Shown here: positions 25,740 through 34,534 of the stretch, in pieces
Position numbering within the stretch: position 1 is the stretch's first letter
Layout of the letters: every line of letters begins with the position of its first letter
NCBI GenBank assembly: GCA_963829995.1
Contig: CAWHKW010000029.1
Coordinates: forward strand, 1-64,000
DNA length: 64,000 nucleotides
DNA from: JACCZX01 sp963829995
GTDB taxonomy: Bacteria > Pseudomonadota > Gammaproteobacteria > Burkholderiales > Burkholderiaceae_F
Direction: 5' to 3'
Made by a program: the position numbers and the translations under genes
Notes under the pieces: model-generated
Seen by the model: only the letters and a program-made list of their open reading frames with translations
The model's database searches: none
Told to the model about the DNA's origin: nothing

Positions 25740-27782
25740 ATGGTCAACCCGACGGTGCCATCGGCGCAGGCGATCCCTGTGCCGATCGTCACCGAAGAGC
25801 AGCGGCTCAAAGCCGAAGAGTTCATCGCGCTCGAGGAAGGTGCCCACCACAAGTTCGCGGGGCCCTGGGGAACGTTTCTGTTCGCCGTCGCGGTGGTGAT
25901 GAGTCTGTATCACCTGTACGCCGCGTACGGAATCGTCACCACCACCACGCTGCGTTACGTGCACGTGGCATTCACGCTGTTCCTCGTATTTCTTTTGTTC
26001 CCCGCCGTAAAGCGACTGCGGCACAAGTTCAGCTGGATCGATCTGATCTGCGCGCTGATCGGAGTTGCAACCAGCGTTTATGCGCTGGCCGGCGGCGATA
26101 ACTTCCTCGACCGCAGCACGGCACCTAACACGATCGACCTGGTGATGGGCGTCGCACTCATCGTGCTGGTGCTCGAAGCCGCGCGGCGCTCCACCGGCTG
26201 GATCATGCCGATGGTCTGCGTATTCTTTCTGGTGTACGCGATGGCCGGCGCACATCTGCCGCCGCCCTGGACGCATCGCGGCTACGACATCGACCGGCTG
26301 GTCGGCACGATGTACATGACGCTCGAAGGGATCTTCGGCACCCCGATCGACGTCTCGTCGTCGCTGATCATTCTGTTCACGATCTACGGTGCGATGCTGC
26401 AGTTTTCCAACGCAGGCAAATTCTTTATCGACTTTTCGCTCGCTGCGTTCGGCCGCAAGGCCACCGGTGCCGGTCGCGCGGTGACTGCTGCCTCGTTTCT
26501 GCTGGGCGGGCCCTCCGGCTCGGGCGTCGCCACTACCGTCACGCTCGGCACGGTAGCGTATCCAATGCTGGCAAAGGCCGGCTACGAGAAAAACGCCGCG
26601 GGCGGCCTGCTGGCTGCGGGCGGGCTTGGCGCGATCCTCTCCCCGCCGGTACTGGGCGCGGCTGCGTTCCTGATCTCGGAGTTCCTGAAGATTTCGTATC
26701 TCGACGTCATTCGCATGGCGATCATGCCGACATGCCTGTACTACTTCTCATTGCTGCTGATGGTCGAGATCGATGCGCGCAAGCACGCAATGCGGCAAGT
26801 CGTGGTCGAGACCAGTGCCACGGTCTGGCAGTTGACGCGGACGATGGGCTTTCACTTTTTCTCCCTCGCCGCAATCATCGTGTTCCTGCTGCTCGGCTTC
26901 TCGCCGATCGCGTCGGTGTTCTGGGCGACGGTGGTGGCCGCGCTGGTCAGCTTCTTGAACAAAGACAGCGCACTACTCGATCTTTCGCTGTTCACGCGTC
27001 GGCCGCCGGGATGGGTCGGCGATGTTCTTCGGCGTTCGAAATTGATGAAGGCGCTCGAGGCGGGTTCGGTCAGCATGCTCAGTGTCGCGGCTACTTGCGC
27101 AGCGGCCGGCATCATTGTCGGCGTCGTCACCCTGACAGGACTCGGCCTGCGGTTTTCCGACATCGTCATTTCTTACGCGGGTGGAAGCTTGGTTCTGACC
27201 GCGATCTACACCGCGTTGATTGTCTGGGTCGTCGGTCTCGCGGTACCGGTGACTGCGAGCTACATCATCTGTGCGGTGGTCGCCGCGCCCGCGCTGATAA
27301 AGCTAGGCGTGCCAGACTTCGCAGCTCACATGTTTATCTTCTATTACGCGGTGTTGTCCGAAGTGTCTCCGCCGACTGCGCTCTCGCCATTTGCCGCCGC
27401 CGCGATCACCGGTGGTGATCCGTACAAAACCACTCTTCAATCGTGGAAATACACGTTGCCCGCGTTCGTCGTGCCGTTCGTCTTCGTGCTCGATCCGATG
27501 GGCATCGGCCTGCTGCTCGCTCTGCCAAAGGGCGGCTCATGGTGGGACGTGGCATGGATCACCGTCTTGGTCGTGATGGCGCTCGTCGCACTCGCAGGCG
27601 CGGCCGAAGGCTGGTTGTTCAGCAAGACCACGGTGATCGAACGAGTGCTGCTGATCGCGGCCGGTCTGATGTTGATTTATCCGCGCCCGTGGCTCGATGC
27701 GATCGGCATGGCGCTGTTAGCGGGCGTGATCCTCATGCAGCTCGTGCGGCGCGGGCAGCGCCCTCGAGCGGTCGTTCACTGA
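25740..27782 (+). CDS. TRAP transporter fused permease (DctQM type, 4TM/12TM)
   Basis: Inner-membrane permease of 680 residues. The N-terminal 170 residues carry the small DctQ-like unit (TFLFAVAVVMSLYHLYAAYG, LIVLVLEAARRSTGWIMPM); the rest is the DctM-like unit with signature GGPSGSGVATTVTLGTVAYP and AAGGLGAILSPPVLGAAAFL near residues 255-310 and a second repeat half (YYAVLSEVSPPTALSPFAAA). Powered by a sodium or proton gradient, it imports the ligand delivered by the upstream TAXI protein. The C-terminal four helices are the extra segment usual for TAXI-linked permeases. A PfkB kinase gene follows after 13 bp. Confidence 0.94.
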   Translation: MVNPTVPSAQAIPVPIVTEEQRLKAEEFIALEEGAHHKFAGPWGTFLFAVAVVMSLYHLYAAYGIVTTTTLRYVHVAFTLFLVFLLFPAVKRLRHKFSWIDLICALIGVATSVYALAGGDNFLDRSTAPNTIDLVMGVALIVLVLEAARRSTGWIMPMVCVFFLVYAMAGAHLPPPWTHRGYDIDRLVGTMYMTLEGIFGTPIDVSSSLIILFTIYGAMLQFSNAGKFFIDFSLAAFGRKATGAGRAVTAASFLLGGPSGSGVATTVTLGTVAYPMLAKAGYEKNAAGGLLAAGGLGAILSPPVLGAAAFLISEFLKISYLDVIRMAIMPTCLYYFSLLLMVEIDARKHAMRQVVVETSATVWQLTRTMGFHFFSLAAIIVFLLLGFSPIASVFWATVVAALVSFLNKDSALLDLSLFTRRPPGWVGDVLRRSKLMKALEAGSVSMLSVAATCAAAGIIVGVVTLTGLGLRFSDIVISYAGGSLVLTAIYTALIVWVVGLAVPVTASYIICAVVAAPALIKLGVPDFAAHMFIFYYAVLSEVSPPTALSPFAAAAITGGDPYKTTLQSWKYTLPAFVVPFVFVLDPMGIGLLLALPKGGSWWDVAWITVLVVMALVALAGAAEGWLFSKTTVIERVLLIAAGLMLIYPRPWLDAIGMALLAGVILMQLVRRGQRPRAVVH

Positions 27783-27795
27783 CGACGCAGCGGGA

Positions 27796-28724
27796 GTGAC
27801 TGTCTCGACTGCAACTCGCAAGCCCTGCGTTATCTGCGTCGGCGGCTCGGCAACAATCGATCAGATTTTCCTGGTCGACGAAGTCAAGCTGCCGTCGGTC
27901 AAGATCACCGCGACCGACTTCGTCGAAACCGGCGGCGGCATGGGCGCCAACGCCGCAGTCGCGGTGCAGCGACTGGGTGGTCGCGCAATCTACTGGGGCC
28001 GCGTCGGTGACGACGAAACCGGCGACCAGGTGATTGCGCTTCTGAAGCACGAGGGCGTCGATGTTTCAACGTTGCTGCGGCTCTCGGGCTTTCGCACCAA
28101 GATCGCGACGATCCTGATCGACGCGCGGGGCGAGCGACTGGTCGTCTCCGTGCAGCCGCAGGGGTACCCGCCGGATGCCTCGTGGTTGCCGACCGAGCGC
28201 GTGGCCGATGCCGACGCGGTGCTGGCCGATACGCGCTGGCCCGCGGGCGCGCAAAGACTGTTCGATGCCGCTGCGATGGCGGGCAAGCCCAGCGTGTTCG
28301 ATGGCGACGCCGGCGACCCGAACAAGTGCTAGCGACCGCGCGGCTCGCCACACATCCGTTCCTGTCGCAATCGATGTTGCAGACCTTGCAGGCCGGTGAG
28401 CCGAAGGATGCGCTTCCGCAGCTCTTCGGAGGCCGCAACGTCGCGTGCGGAGTCACGCTGGGTGCGGCCGGTGTGATGTGGTTTGACGGCAAGCGCATAT
28501 CGAGCGCTCCCTCACCAAGGGTGAAAGTAATCGACACCCTGGCGGCGGGCGATACCTGGCACGGCGCCTTCGCGCTTGCACTCGCGGAGCACAAGGACTT
28601 ACCGGCTGCGATTGAGTTTGCGACCGCGGTGGCCGCGCTGAAGTGCACGCACTTCGGCGGCCGTGCCGGCATACCGAAGCGCGATGAGTTCGAGCGCTGG
28701 TGGGCGAGTGTCGACCGAGGTTGA
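27796..28724 (+). pseudogene. PfkB-family carbohydrate kinase, one frameshift
   Basis: Two frames make one complete ribokinase-like kinase of about 305 residues. The first (27796 to about 28,325, GTG start) contains VGGSATIDQIFLVDEV, the substrate-binding GGGMGANAAVAVQRLGG and GRVGDDETGDQVIALL. The second (about 28,325-28724) contains GVTLGAAGVMWFDGKRI and the ATP/catalytic-base motif IDTLAAGDTWHGAFALALAE. One shift just after DGDAGDPNK joins them. The product would phosphorylate a sugar or sugar acid. Position right after the TRAP permease suggests the transporter imports the substrate of this kinase. Confidence 0.85.
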
Positions 28725-28746
28725 TTGCGAGCTTCTCGCGCTTGCT

Positions 28747-29350
28747 CTATGGCAACTTTGCGGGAGATGAAAACGGTTTGCCAGCGTCGACCACGAACAT
28801 CACCAGCGCGTGCAGATCGGTCGCGCCGCTGCTGGAAACTTGCATCGGCACATCGGCGCCATGGCCGGTTTCGGTTTGTCCTGCCTGGACCCGCATCACG
28901 CCGTGCGGCGAGCGAATGGTCTGTTCGCCGGCCAGTACATAGAACGCTTCCGAACCCGGATGCGTGTGCACCGGTGTGATGCTCCCCGCGGGGCCGGTTG
29001 CTTCATTGATGCGAAGCAGAAACTCGGTTCGCGACTACCGCAGGGACCGGGCCGACTTCCGCCATGTGCTTGCCCCCTTCTGTCGGACCCATACCCTTCG
29101 AGCCCAGGCGAAATAGCCAGGCCTTGCCGGCAGACTCAACGGCAAGCCCGGTCGGGCCCGCAGCCGCCTGGGCCTGCGCCAGCGTGGGAAGAGTCTCGAC
29201 TTGCCAGAACAACGGTCCACTCGGCAATGCCTGCAGTTTCTTTTCGGCTAACGGCTTGATGACGAGCGCAGGCTGGGCTGTTGCTACGAGAGGGGCGAGG
29301 CTTACAGCGGCCGCGAGTAACGCGAACTTTGCAATCAGCAAACTTTTCAT
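28747..29350 (-). pseudogene. Secreted cupin-domain protein, one frameshift
   Basis: Start ATG 29350 (GAGGAGAT upstream) opens with a signal peptide (SLLIAKFALLAAAVSLAPLV). Sequence LVIKPLAEKKLQALPSGPLF and WLFRLGSKGMGPTEGGKHMA follows in one frame; after a single frame change near 29,025 comes the cupin core FLLRINEATGPAGS, PVHTHPGSEAFYVLAGEQTI with metal-binding histidines, and GATDLHALVMFVVDAG. It is probably a metal-dependent periplasmic cupin of unknown activity. It is divergent from the CadC-like regulator gene (118-bp gap), which may control it. Confidence 0.8.
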
Positions 29351-29468
29351 TGGATATCTCCTCGGGTTCAATCTTCGCTTGCGCGAAAGGGCTAGAGTGA
29401 TACCAAGCGGTGGCGCATAAATCCCCACCAAATGATTAGTTTTCGATGAGGAAACGAAAGCGTCAGTG

Positions 29469-31175
29469 ATGGAAGTCCTGGGCGAACGCATCGAGCCCCA
29501 ATCGCCCGCAACGCTGCAGATCGGCGAGTGGCGGATCGCCCCGGATCTGAATCAGATCCGCCGCGGCGATGCGGTCGTGCATCTCGAGCCCAAAGCGATG
29601 GCGGTGCTGCTGCATCTGGCGAGCCGGCCGGGGGAAGTTGCGAGCCGCGACGAATTGCTTGCCGCCGTGTGGCCCGGCGTAATCGTCGGCGACAACGCCC
29701 TTACGCAAGTCGTGATAAAGCTCCGAAAAGCGCTCGGCGACACCGCCCGCGAGCCCGCATACATCCAGGCGATCTCCAAAAAGGGCTATCGGCTGATCGC
29801 AGCGGTGGATCGAGCGAACGGTGAAATCCGCGATCTCCCGAAGTCTCAGCACGCCGAGCCGGCCAAGTCGCGTCGAGGCGCACCGCGATGGGCGAGCGCG
29901 GCGCTTGCCGTCGCAGTGTTGGCTGGCGGAGCCGCCTGGGTCTTGCAGCGAGAAACGGGAAACCACGGTGCGCCGGCCAGTATCGAATCACGAACCGACT
30001 CGCCCCGCGTTGCCGCGCTGCCAATCGTCATCGTCAAGCCGCTCGAAGCGGTCGGCGAAGGGTCGCAGCAAGCGATGATGGCGCGTGCCATTACCGCCGA
30101 CCTGGTAACCGACCTGTCGAAAGTTTCCGATTTGCAGGTAGCAAGCGGTTCGGAACCTCAGGATCCATCACCGCAGGGCCCGGACCAGGCACGCGCGCGA
30201 TACGTTCTCTCGGGGACGCTGCAAGGTGATGGCGAACGGCTGCGGCTGCATATGCATCTCGCCGACGCGGTCGCCGGCCGACAGGTCTGGTCGCAGCGAT
30301 TCGATCGCGATGCCAAGGATCTGTTTGCCGTGCAGGACGATCTGGTGCAAAGCGTTCTTGCCGTGCTCCCGGTCAAGCTCAGCGAAGCCGAAACCCTGCG
30401 CCTCGCGCAGCGCTATACGCGCAATCTCGAAGCCTATGAATATTTCCTTCGCGGCCAGGCCGGGCTGCTGGTGCGCCGCCAGGCGCAGAACGAACTCGCG
30501 CGCGAGATGTACTGGAAGGCAATCCACGCCGACCCGGCGTTCTCACGGGCGTACGCAGGCCTCGCAATGACCTACGCGCTGGAGTACCAGCTGGGCTGGG
30601 CTGCTGACGGAGGCACGGCTCTGGCTCGGGCGCTCGAGTTCGCGCAAACGGCCGCGCAGATGAGTCCGGACATGCCGGAGGCGCACTGGGTGGTCGGGTT
30701 TGTTCACACACAGCGCCGACAGCATGACGAAGCCCTGCGCAATCTCGACAGCGCATTGCGCCTGAACGCATCGTATGCCGACGCCTACGCTCTGAAGGGC
30801 GGCATCTATACCTACATCGGACGGCCAGCCGAAGGCGTACCGCTGCTGCGGACGGCGCTACGACTGAATCCCGGTGCGGGCTCGCTGTACTTTTTGCTGC
30901 TCGGCCGGGCGTATTACTTCCTCGGTGACAGCGAGCAGGCGCGAGTCAATCTTGATCATGCACTGCTGCGCAATTCTGAAAACCTGGAGGCACGTATCTA
31001 TCTGGCTGCTGTGCACTCTCTCGCCGGCCAGCGTGATGCGGCTGAATGGCAAGTCAGCGAGATCCGCGCGCTCGAACCCGCCTTCGCGGTGCGCAGTTGG
31101 CTCGCCACCTACCCGATGACCCACGCGAAACAAACCGAGCAGTTGTTGAAGTCGCTGCAGGAAATCGGCCTTTAG
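29469..31175 (+). CDS. CadC-like winged-helix regulator with TPR domain
   Basis: One-component regulator of 568 residues. Residues 1-115 are an OmpR-type winged helix (EPKAMAVLLHLASRPGEVAS, VVIKLRKALGD, AYIQAISKKGYRLIAAVD). One transmembrane helix (ASAALAVAVLAGGAAWVL) lies near 138-156. The periplasmic part has a TolB-like beta region (ARYVLSGTLQGDGERLRLHM, VWSQRFDRDAKDLFAVQDDL) and TPR repeats to the end (YADAYALKGGIYTYIGRPAE). This layout is that of CadC/ToxR-type sensors that bind DNA from the membrane. Divergent from the cupin gene, its likely target. The 3-prime end overlaps the convergent oxidase gene by four bases. Confidence 0.88.
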   Translation: MEVLGERIEPQSPATLQIGEWRIAPDLNQIRRGDAVVHLEPKAMAVLLHLASRPGEVASRDELLAAVWPGVIVGDNALTQVVIKLRKALGDTAREPAYIQAISKKGYRLIAAVDRANGEIRDLPKSQHAEPAKSRRGAPRWASAALAVAVLAGGAAWVLQRETGNHGAPASIESRTDSPRVAALPIVIVKPLEAVGEGSQQAMMARAITADLVTDLSKVSDLQVASGSEPQDPSPQGPDQARARYVLSGTLQGDGERLRLHMHLADAVAGRQVWSQRFDRDAKDLFAVQDDLVQSVLAVLPVKLSEAETLRLAQRYTRNLEAYEYFLRGQAGLLVRRQAQNELAREMYWKAIHADPAFSRAYAGLAMTYALEYQLGWAADGGTALARALEFAQTAAQMSPDMPEAHWVVGFVHTQRRQHDEALRNLDSALRLNASYADAYALKGGIYTYIGRPAEGVPLLRTALRLNPGAGSLYFLLLGRAYYFLGDSEQARVNLDHALLRNSENLEARIYLAAVHSLAGQRDAAEWQVSEIRALEPAFAVRSWLATYPMTHAKQTEQLLKSLQEIGL

Positions 31176-32356
31176 TGGCTGAGGCCGTTGTCTGCAGGGT
31201 GACTTTGTGCCAATGCGCCAGGGCCGAGCTCGCGCAGCGAGTTCACGCCGATCAACGCCATATCTTGCTGAATCTCGTGCGCCAAAAGGCGTATCGCGTG
31301 CGCAACGCCGGCTTGTCCGCCGATCGACGCCGCGTAAACAAACGGCCGCCCGATGAACACGAAGTCTGCGCCGAGCGCGATTGCCTTCAGCACATCGTTG
31401 CCGCGGCGAATTCCGCTGTCGATCATCACCTTCATTGCGCCTTTGGCGCGCACGATCGCGGGCAGCGCGTGCAACGGCGCGATCGACGCATCGAGTTGAC
31501 GCCCGCCGTGACTCGAAACGATCACACCATCGACGCCACGATCTGCGGCGATACGTGCATCTTCAGCCGATAAAATTCCTTTCAACACCAGCTTGCCGCT
31601 CCACATGCGCCGGATCTGATCGACGTGCGCCCAAGACAGCGTGTCGCGCGAGCCGAACTCGCGTACGGCGGCGCTTGAAAAAATCGGCACCCCACGAGTC
31701 GCACTCGAGTTTTCGAAGTGCGGCATGCCATTTTTAATCAAAGTCCGCAGCAGCGTGCCGATGGTCCACCGCGGACGTACGATGCCGTCCCACGCCAGCC
31801 GCACGTTCGGCCGCAGCGGCATCGTGAAGCCGACGCGAATATTGTTTTCGCGGCTAGGCAACGTTGCGACATCGACGGTCAGAACGAGCGTTCGGTAACC
31901 CGCGCTCTGAACTCGCTGCACCATCGCGTCGATTTTGGCGGAGTCGCCGGGCAAGTACGCCTGAAACCACGTCGAGCGCGGTGCAGCCGCACGAACGTCC
32001 TCCAGCCGCGTCAGCGCCGTCGAGCTGACGATCATCGGGATGTTCGCCGCTTCGGCGGCGCGCGCGAGCGCGAGATCGCCTTGGTAGGCAATCAGCGCAC
32101 TAATCCCCATCGGCGCGATACCGAACGGCGACGAATAGGTTTCTCCGAAAAGCTCGGCCCGTTGCGATCGTTGCGAAACATCGACCAGCACGCGCGGCAG
32201 GAACGACCAATGCCGATACGCGGCGGCGGCCGCTTGCAGCGCAATGTTGTCTTCGGCGCCGCCCGCGACGTAGCCCAGAATCGGCCGCGGCAGATGCTTG
32301 CGTGCAGCCAGCTCGAAATCGGCCAGCGACAAAATCTTGCGCAATGGAGTGGTCAT
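31172..32356 (-). CDS. FMN-dependent alpha-hydroxy-acid oxidase/dehydrogenase (LldD-like)
   Basis: TIM-barrel flavoenzyme of 394 residues from ATG 32356. Landmarks of the (S)-2-hydroxy-acid oxidase family: SSPFGIAPMGISALIAYQGD (FMN site), LVLTVDVATLPSRENNIR, the substrate lysine in KLVLKGILSAEDARIAADRG and the active-site His in VIVSSHGGRQLDASIAPL. MIDSGIRRGNDVLKAIALGA binds the FMN phosphate. It oxidises L-lactate, mandelate or a similar 2-hydroxy acid and passes electrons to quinone or oxygen. A second, different family member is at 60533-61681. Confidence 0.92.
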   Translation of the reverse strand: MTTPLRKILSLADFELAARKHLPRPILGYVAGGAEDNIALQAAAAAYRHWSFLPRVLVDVSQRSQRAELFGETYSSPFGIAPMGISALIAYQGDLALARAAEAANIPMIVSSTALTRLEDVRAAAPRSTWFQAYLPGDSAKIDAMVQRVQSAGYRTLVLTVDVATLPSRENNIRVGFTMPLRPNVRLAWDGIVRPRWTIGTLLRTLIKNGMPHFENSSATRGVPIFSSAAVREFGSRDTLSWAHVDQIRRMWSGKLVLKGILSAEDARIAADRGVDGVIVSSHGGRQLDASIAPLHALPAIVRAKGAMKVMIDSGIRRGNDVLKAIALGADFVFIGRPFVYAASIGGQAGVAHAIRLLAHEIQQDMALIGVNSLRELGPGALAQSHPADNGLSH

Positions 32357-32427
32357 CACGGTTGGGTAGCTTCGCACGGATTCCAAGCTATTCTGTAGCT
32401 ACACGGTGCTGCGTTCAAAGGCTTGCG

Positions 32428-32802
32428 ATGATTCATGGAATGAACCACTTCACGGTGCTGACCGACGATCTCGACAAGACGCTCGGCTTCTACGTTGACT
32501 TGCTCGGGCTCAAGCCGGGTCCGCGTCCGGACCTTGGCTTCCCCGGCGCGTGGCTGTATGCAGGCGACGCTGCCGTACTGCACATCATCGCCGGGCGAGC
32601 GCTGCCCGACCAGCGGGCAGGCGTGCTCGATCACATGGCGTTTTCCGCCAGCGGCCTGGCCGATGTCAAGGCGAAGCTTGACGCAAAGAAAATCAGCTAC
32701 GAGCTGCGTCGCCAGCGCGGCGCCGGGACGTGGCAACTGTTCTGCCACGACCCGAGTGGCGCCAAGGTTGAGCTGGACTTCGACCCGGCCGAATCGGCCT
32801 AG
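32428..32802 (+). CDS. VOC family protein (glyoxalase/dioxygenase-like)
   Basis: Small protein of 124 residues from ATG 32428. It has the paired beta-alpha-beta modules of the vicinal-oxygen-chelate fold: MNHFTVLTDDLDKTLGFYVD with metal-binding His near residue 6, LLGLKPGPRPDLGFPGAWLY, VLDHMAFSASGLADVKAKLD and the C-terminal LFCHDPSGAKVELDFDPAE with the conserved Glu. It is divergent from the LldD-like gene with a 71-bp gap, so a linked role in hydroxy-acid metabolism is possible. Specific reaction unknown. Confidence 0.87.
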   Translation: MIHGMNHFTVLTDDLDKTLGFYVDLLGLKPGPRPDLGFPGAWLYAGDAAVLHIIAGRALPDQRAGVLDHMAFSASGLADVKAKLDAKKISYELRRQRGAGTWQLFCHDPSGAKVELDFDPAESA

Positions 32803-32818
32803 CGGCCCGCGTGGCGAG

Positions 32819-33847
32819 TCACGTCTTCCGTACCTTGACGGTGTACTTGCCCATTCCCGTTTGGCGGTTGTAGTGCCGCACTTGCACCCAGTACTTGCCG
32901 GCGACCAGGTCTGCCACGATGCGCGCATTGACGTCAACGCCGGAATCATCATCTTCGGCAATCAGCGCCGTTTCACTCGCCGGACCGAAGAGCTTCATCA
33001 CCACATCGGTCGGGCCTCGGGTGTCGACCACATAGCGGCCGTCCGCCGCGGCGGTAAACGTGAACAGGTCCTCCTCGCCCATCTTGCCGATCGCGGCCGG
33101 CGTGCGACGCGCAGCATTGACCTTCAACTCCACTGCGTTGGACGCGACGCCACCGGTTTTCGGATACATCTTGGCGCCAGCAATGAACTCCTGATCCAGG
33201 CGTGACAGTGTTTCGTTTGCCTTGGTGCCAATGCCGTTCAAGGTCCACGAGGAAGGAAAGAAGTACAGCATGATCGAATCGGGATCGAACCCGGTGCCGT
33301 TGACCTGATCCGCCTGGTACTTGCGCAGAATGTTGTGGCGGGTCGTCGCCTCGTCCCAGAAGTTCGGGGACTTGGCCATCTCGCGAATCACGACCGGTTC
33401 GTTCCACTGAATACCGCCGGCCGGGTTCTGGTGCTCGTGCGCAAGACCGATCGCGTGGCCGAACTCATGCGCCGCGGTGCCGCCATCGAGAAAGCCAAGA
33501 TTCATGGTCGGCTCATTTGCCGGAATGCTGCGCGAATCGGTACCGACATACGACCAGGCGCCGTCGTCAGCATCGAACTTGATTCGGATTTCCGCGTTGG
33601 ACGCATTGTTGAAGTCGAACTTCAGGTTCGCCACTTGCGACCACCAACCCGCCTGGTCGCGCGCAATCTTCTGCTGGGCGGCCGTGCCGTCGATGAACCG
33701 CACGCGCAAAGTCGAACCATTCATCCACGTTTTGCCGATCGGGGATATGGCACGCGTGCGGCCCTGCGTGCCGCGTGTGGTGCGTTGCAGCCGCATCAGT
33801 TCCCGTGGCAGAACGCGATCGATACAAACTTTGGGTCTATCAGCCAT
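32819..33847 (-). CDS. M12-family (astacin-like) zinc metallopeptidase with PPC domain
   Basis: Protein of 342 residues. The zinc motif HEFGHAIGLAHEH starts at His127 (HExxHxxGxxH: His127, His131, His137). A Met-turn candidate is DSIMLYFFP near residue 200. The C-terminal 110 residues (NAARRTPAAIGKMGEEDLF, DTRGPTDVVMKLFG, YWVQVRHYNRQTGMGKYTVK) form a bacterial pre-peptidase C-terminal (PPC) domain, found in secreted proteases. No signal peptide is seen from MADRPKVCIDRVLP, odd for a protease with a PPC domain. Upstream of 33847 nothing signal-like precedes it in frame. Confidence 0.87.
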   Translation of the reverse strand: MADRPKVCIDRVLPRELMRLQRTTRGTQGRTRAISPIGKTWMNGSTLRVRFIDGTAAQQKIARDQAGWWSQVANLKFDFNNASNAEIRIKFDADDGAWSYVGTDSRSIPANEPTMNLGFLDGGTAAHEFGHAIGLAHEHQNPAGGIQWNEPVVIREMAKSPNFWDEATTRHNILRKYQADQVNGTGFDPDSIMLYFFPSSWTLNGIGTKANETLSRLDQEFIAGAKMYPKTGGVASNAVELKVNAARRTPAAIGKMGEEDLFTFTAAADGRYVVDTRGPTDVVMKLFGPASETALIAEDDDSGVDVNARIVADLVAGKYWVQVRHYNRQTGMGKYTVKVRKT

Positions 33848-34050
33848 AAGTCATCCCTCCGTTAATAGAGATACTCCCGCGAAAAGGGCAGGCTCAAGCG
33901 TCGCTTCTTGCCGGCGGGAGGTCAACGCGAATATTCGGCGTTCTTTTCGACGGTTGGGATGCGCCATGCCGCGCTACGGTACTACCGACGAATACTTGTC
34001 GTCCCATTGACGCCACCGCGCGTTAGGCAACACGCCTAAAAGGAGCTTCC

Positions 34051-34431
34051 ATGAAGCGATATCTATCTGCGTTGCTTGTAGCAGCCGCCTCCACCGCGGC
34101 GCTCGCTGCCGATGTTGGAGTTTCGGTAAGTATCGGGCAGCCGGGGTTTTATGGCCGGATTGACATCGGCAATGCGCCGCCCCCGGTACTCATCTACCCG
34201 CAACCGGTCATCATTCAGCGAGTTCACGCCGCACCGCCACCCATTTACCTGCGCGTACCTCCGGGCCATGCGCAAAAGTGGAGCAAGCACTGTCAGAAAT
34301 ACGACGCCTGCAGCCGGCCGGTCTATTTCGTGAAGGATGACTGGTACAACAACGTCTACGTTCCCCACTATCAGAGCGCGCACCCGAGCTCATCGCACGG
34401 CAAGGGTCAAGGCAAGGGCAAGAACAAATAG
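34051..34431 (+). CDS. Hypothetical secreted protein, Pro-rich with basic Gly-Lys tail
   Basis: Protein of 126 residues that I do not assign a function. The signal peptide is YLSALLVAAASTAALAAD. The mature part has a short beta-like segment (VSVSIGQPGFYGRIDIG), a Pro-rich stretch (NAPPPVLIYPQPVIIQRVHA), a Cys pair (HCQKYDACSRPVYFVKDDW) likely to form a disulfide, and a low-complexity tail SHGKGQGKGKNK. Similar small exported proteins are common in Burkholderiales. A six-base inverted repeat TTAGGC/GCCTAA (34023-34039) abuts the AAAAGGAG ribosome site and may affect translation. Confidence 0.75.
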   Translation: MKRYLSALLVAAASTAALAADVGVSVSIGQPGFYGRIDIGNAPPPVLIYPQPVIIQRVHAAPPPIYLRVPPGHAQKWSKHCQKYDACSRPVYFVKDDWYNNVYVPHYQSAHPSSSHGKGQGKGKNK

Positions 34432-34534
34432 CTGTTCGGGCTTTGCGAATTCAATCGCAAGAGCCGGAGTTCTGAGCTGGCAGGCAGGACCTACATTCCC
34501 GTCATCGCTAAGATGACTGGAGAATGCAGTGAAC

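Noticed and set aside
25740..27782. Two separate TRAP permease genes
   Set aside because: The reading frame is continuous through both units, as in known fused TAXI-type permeases.
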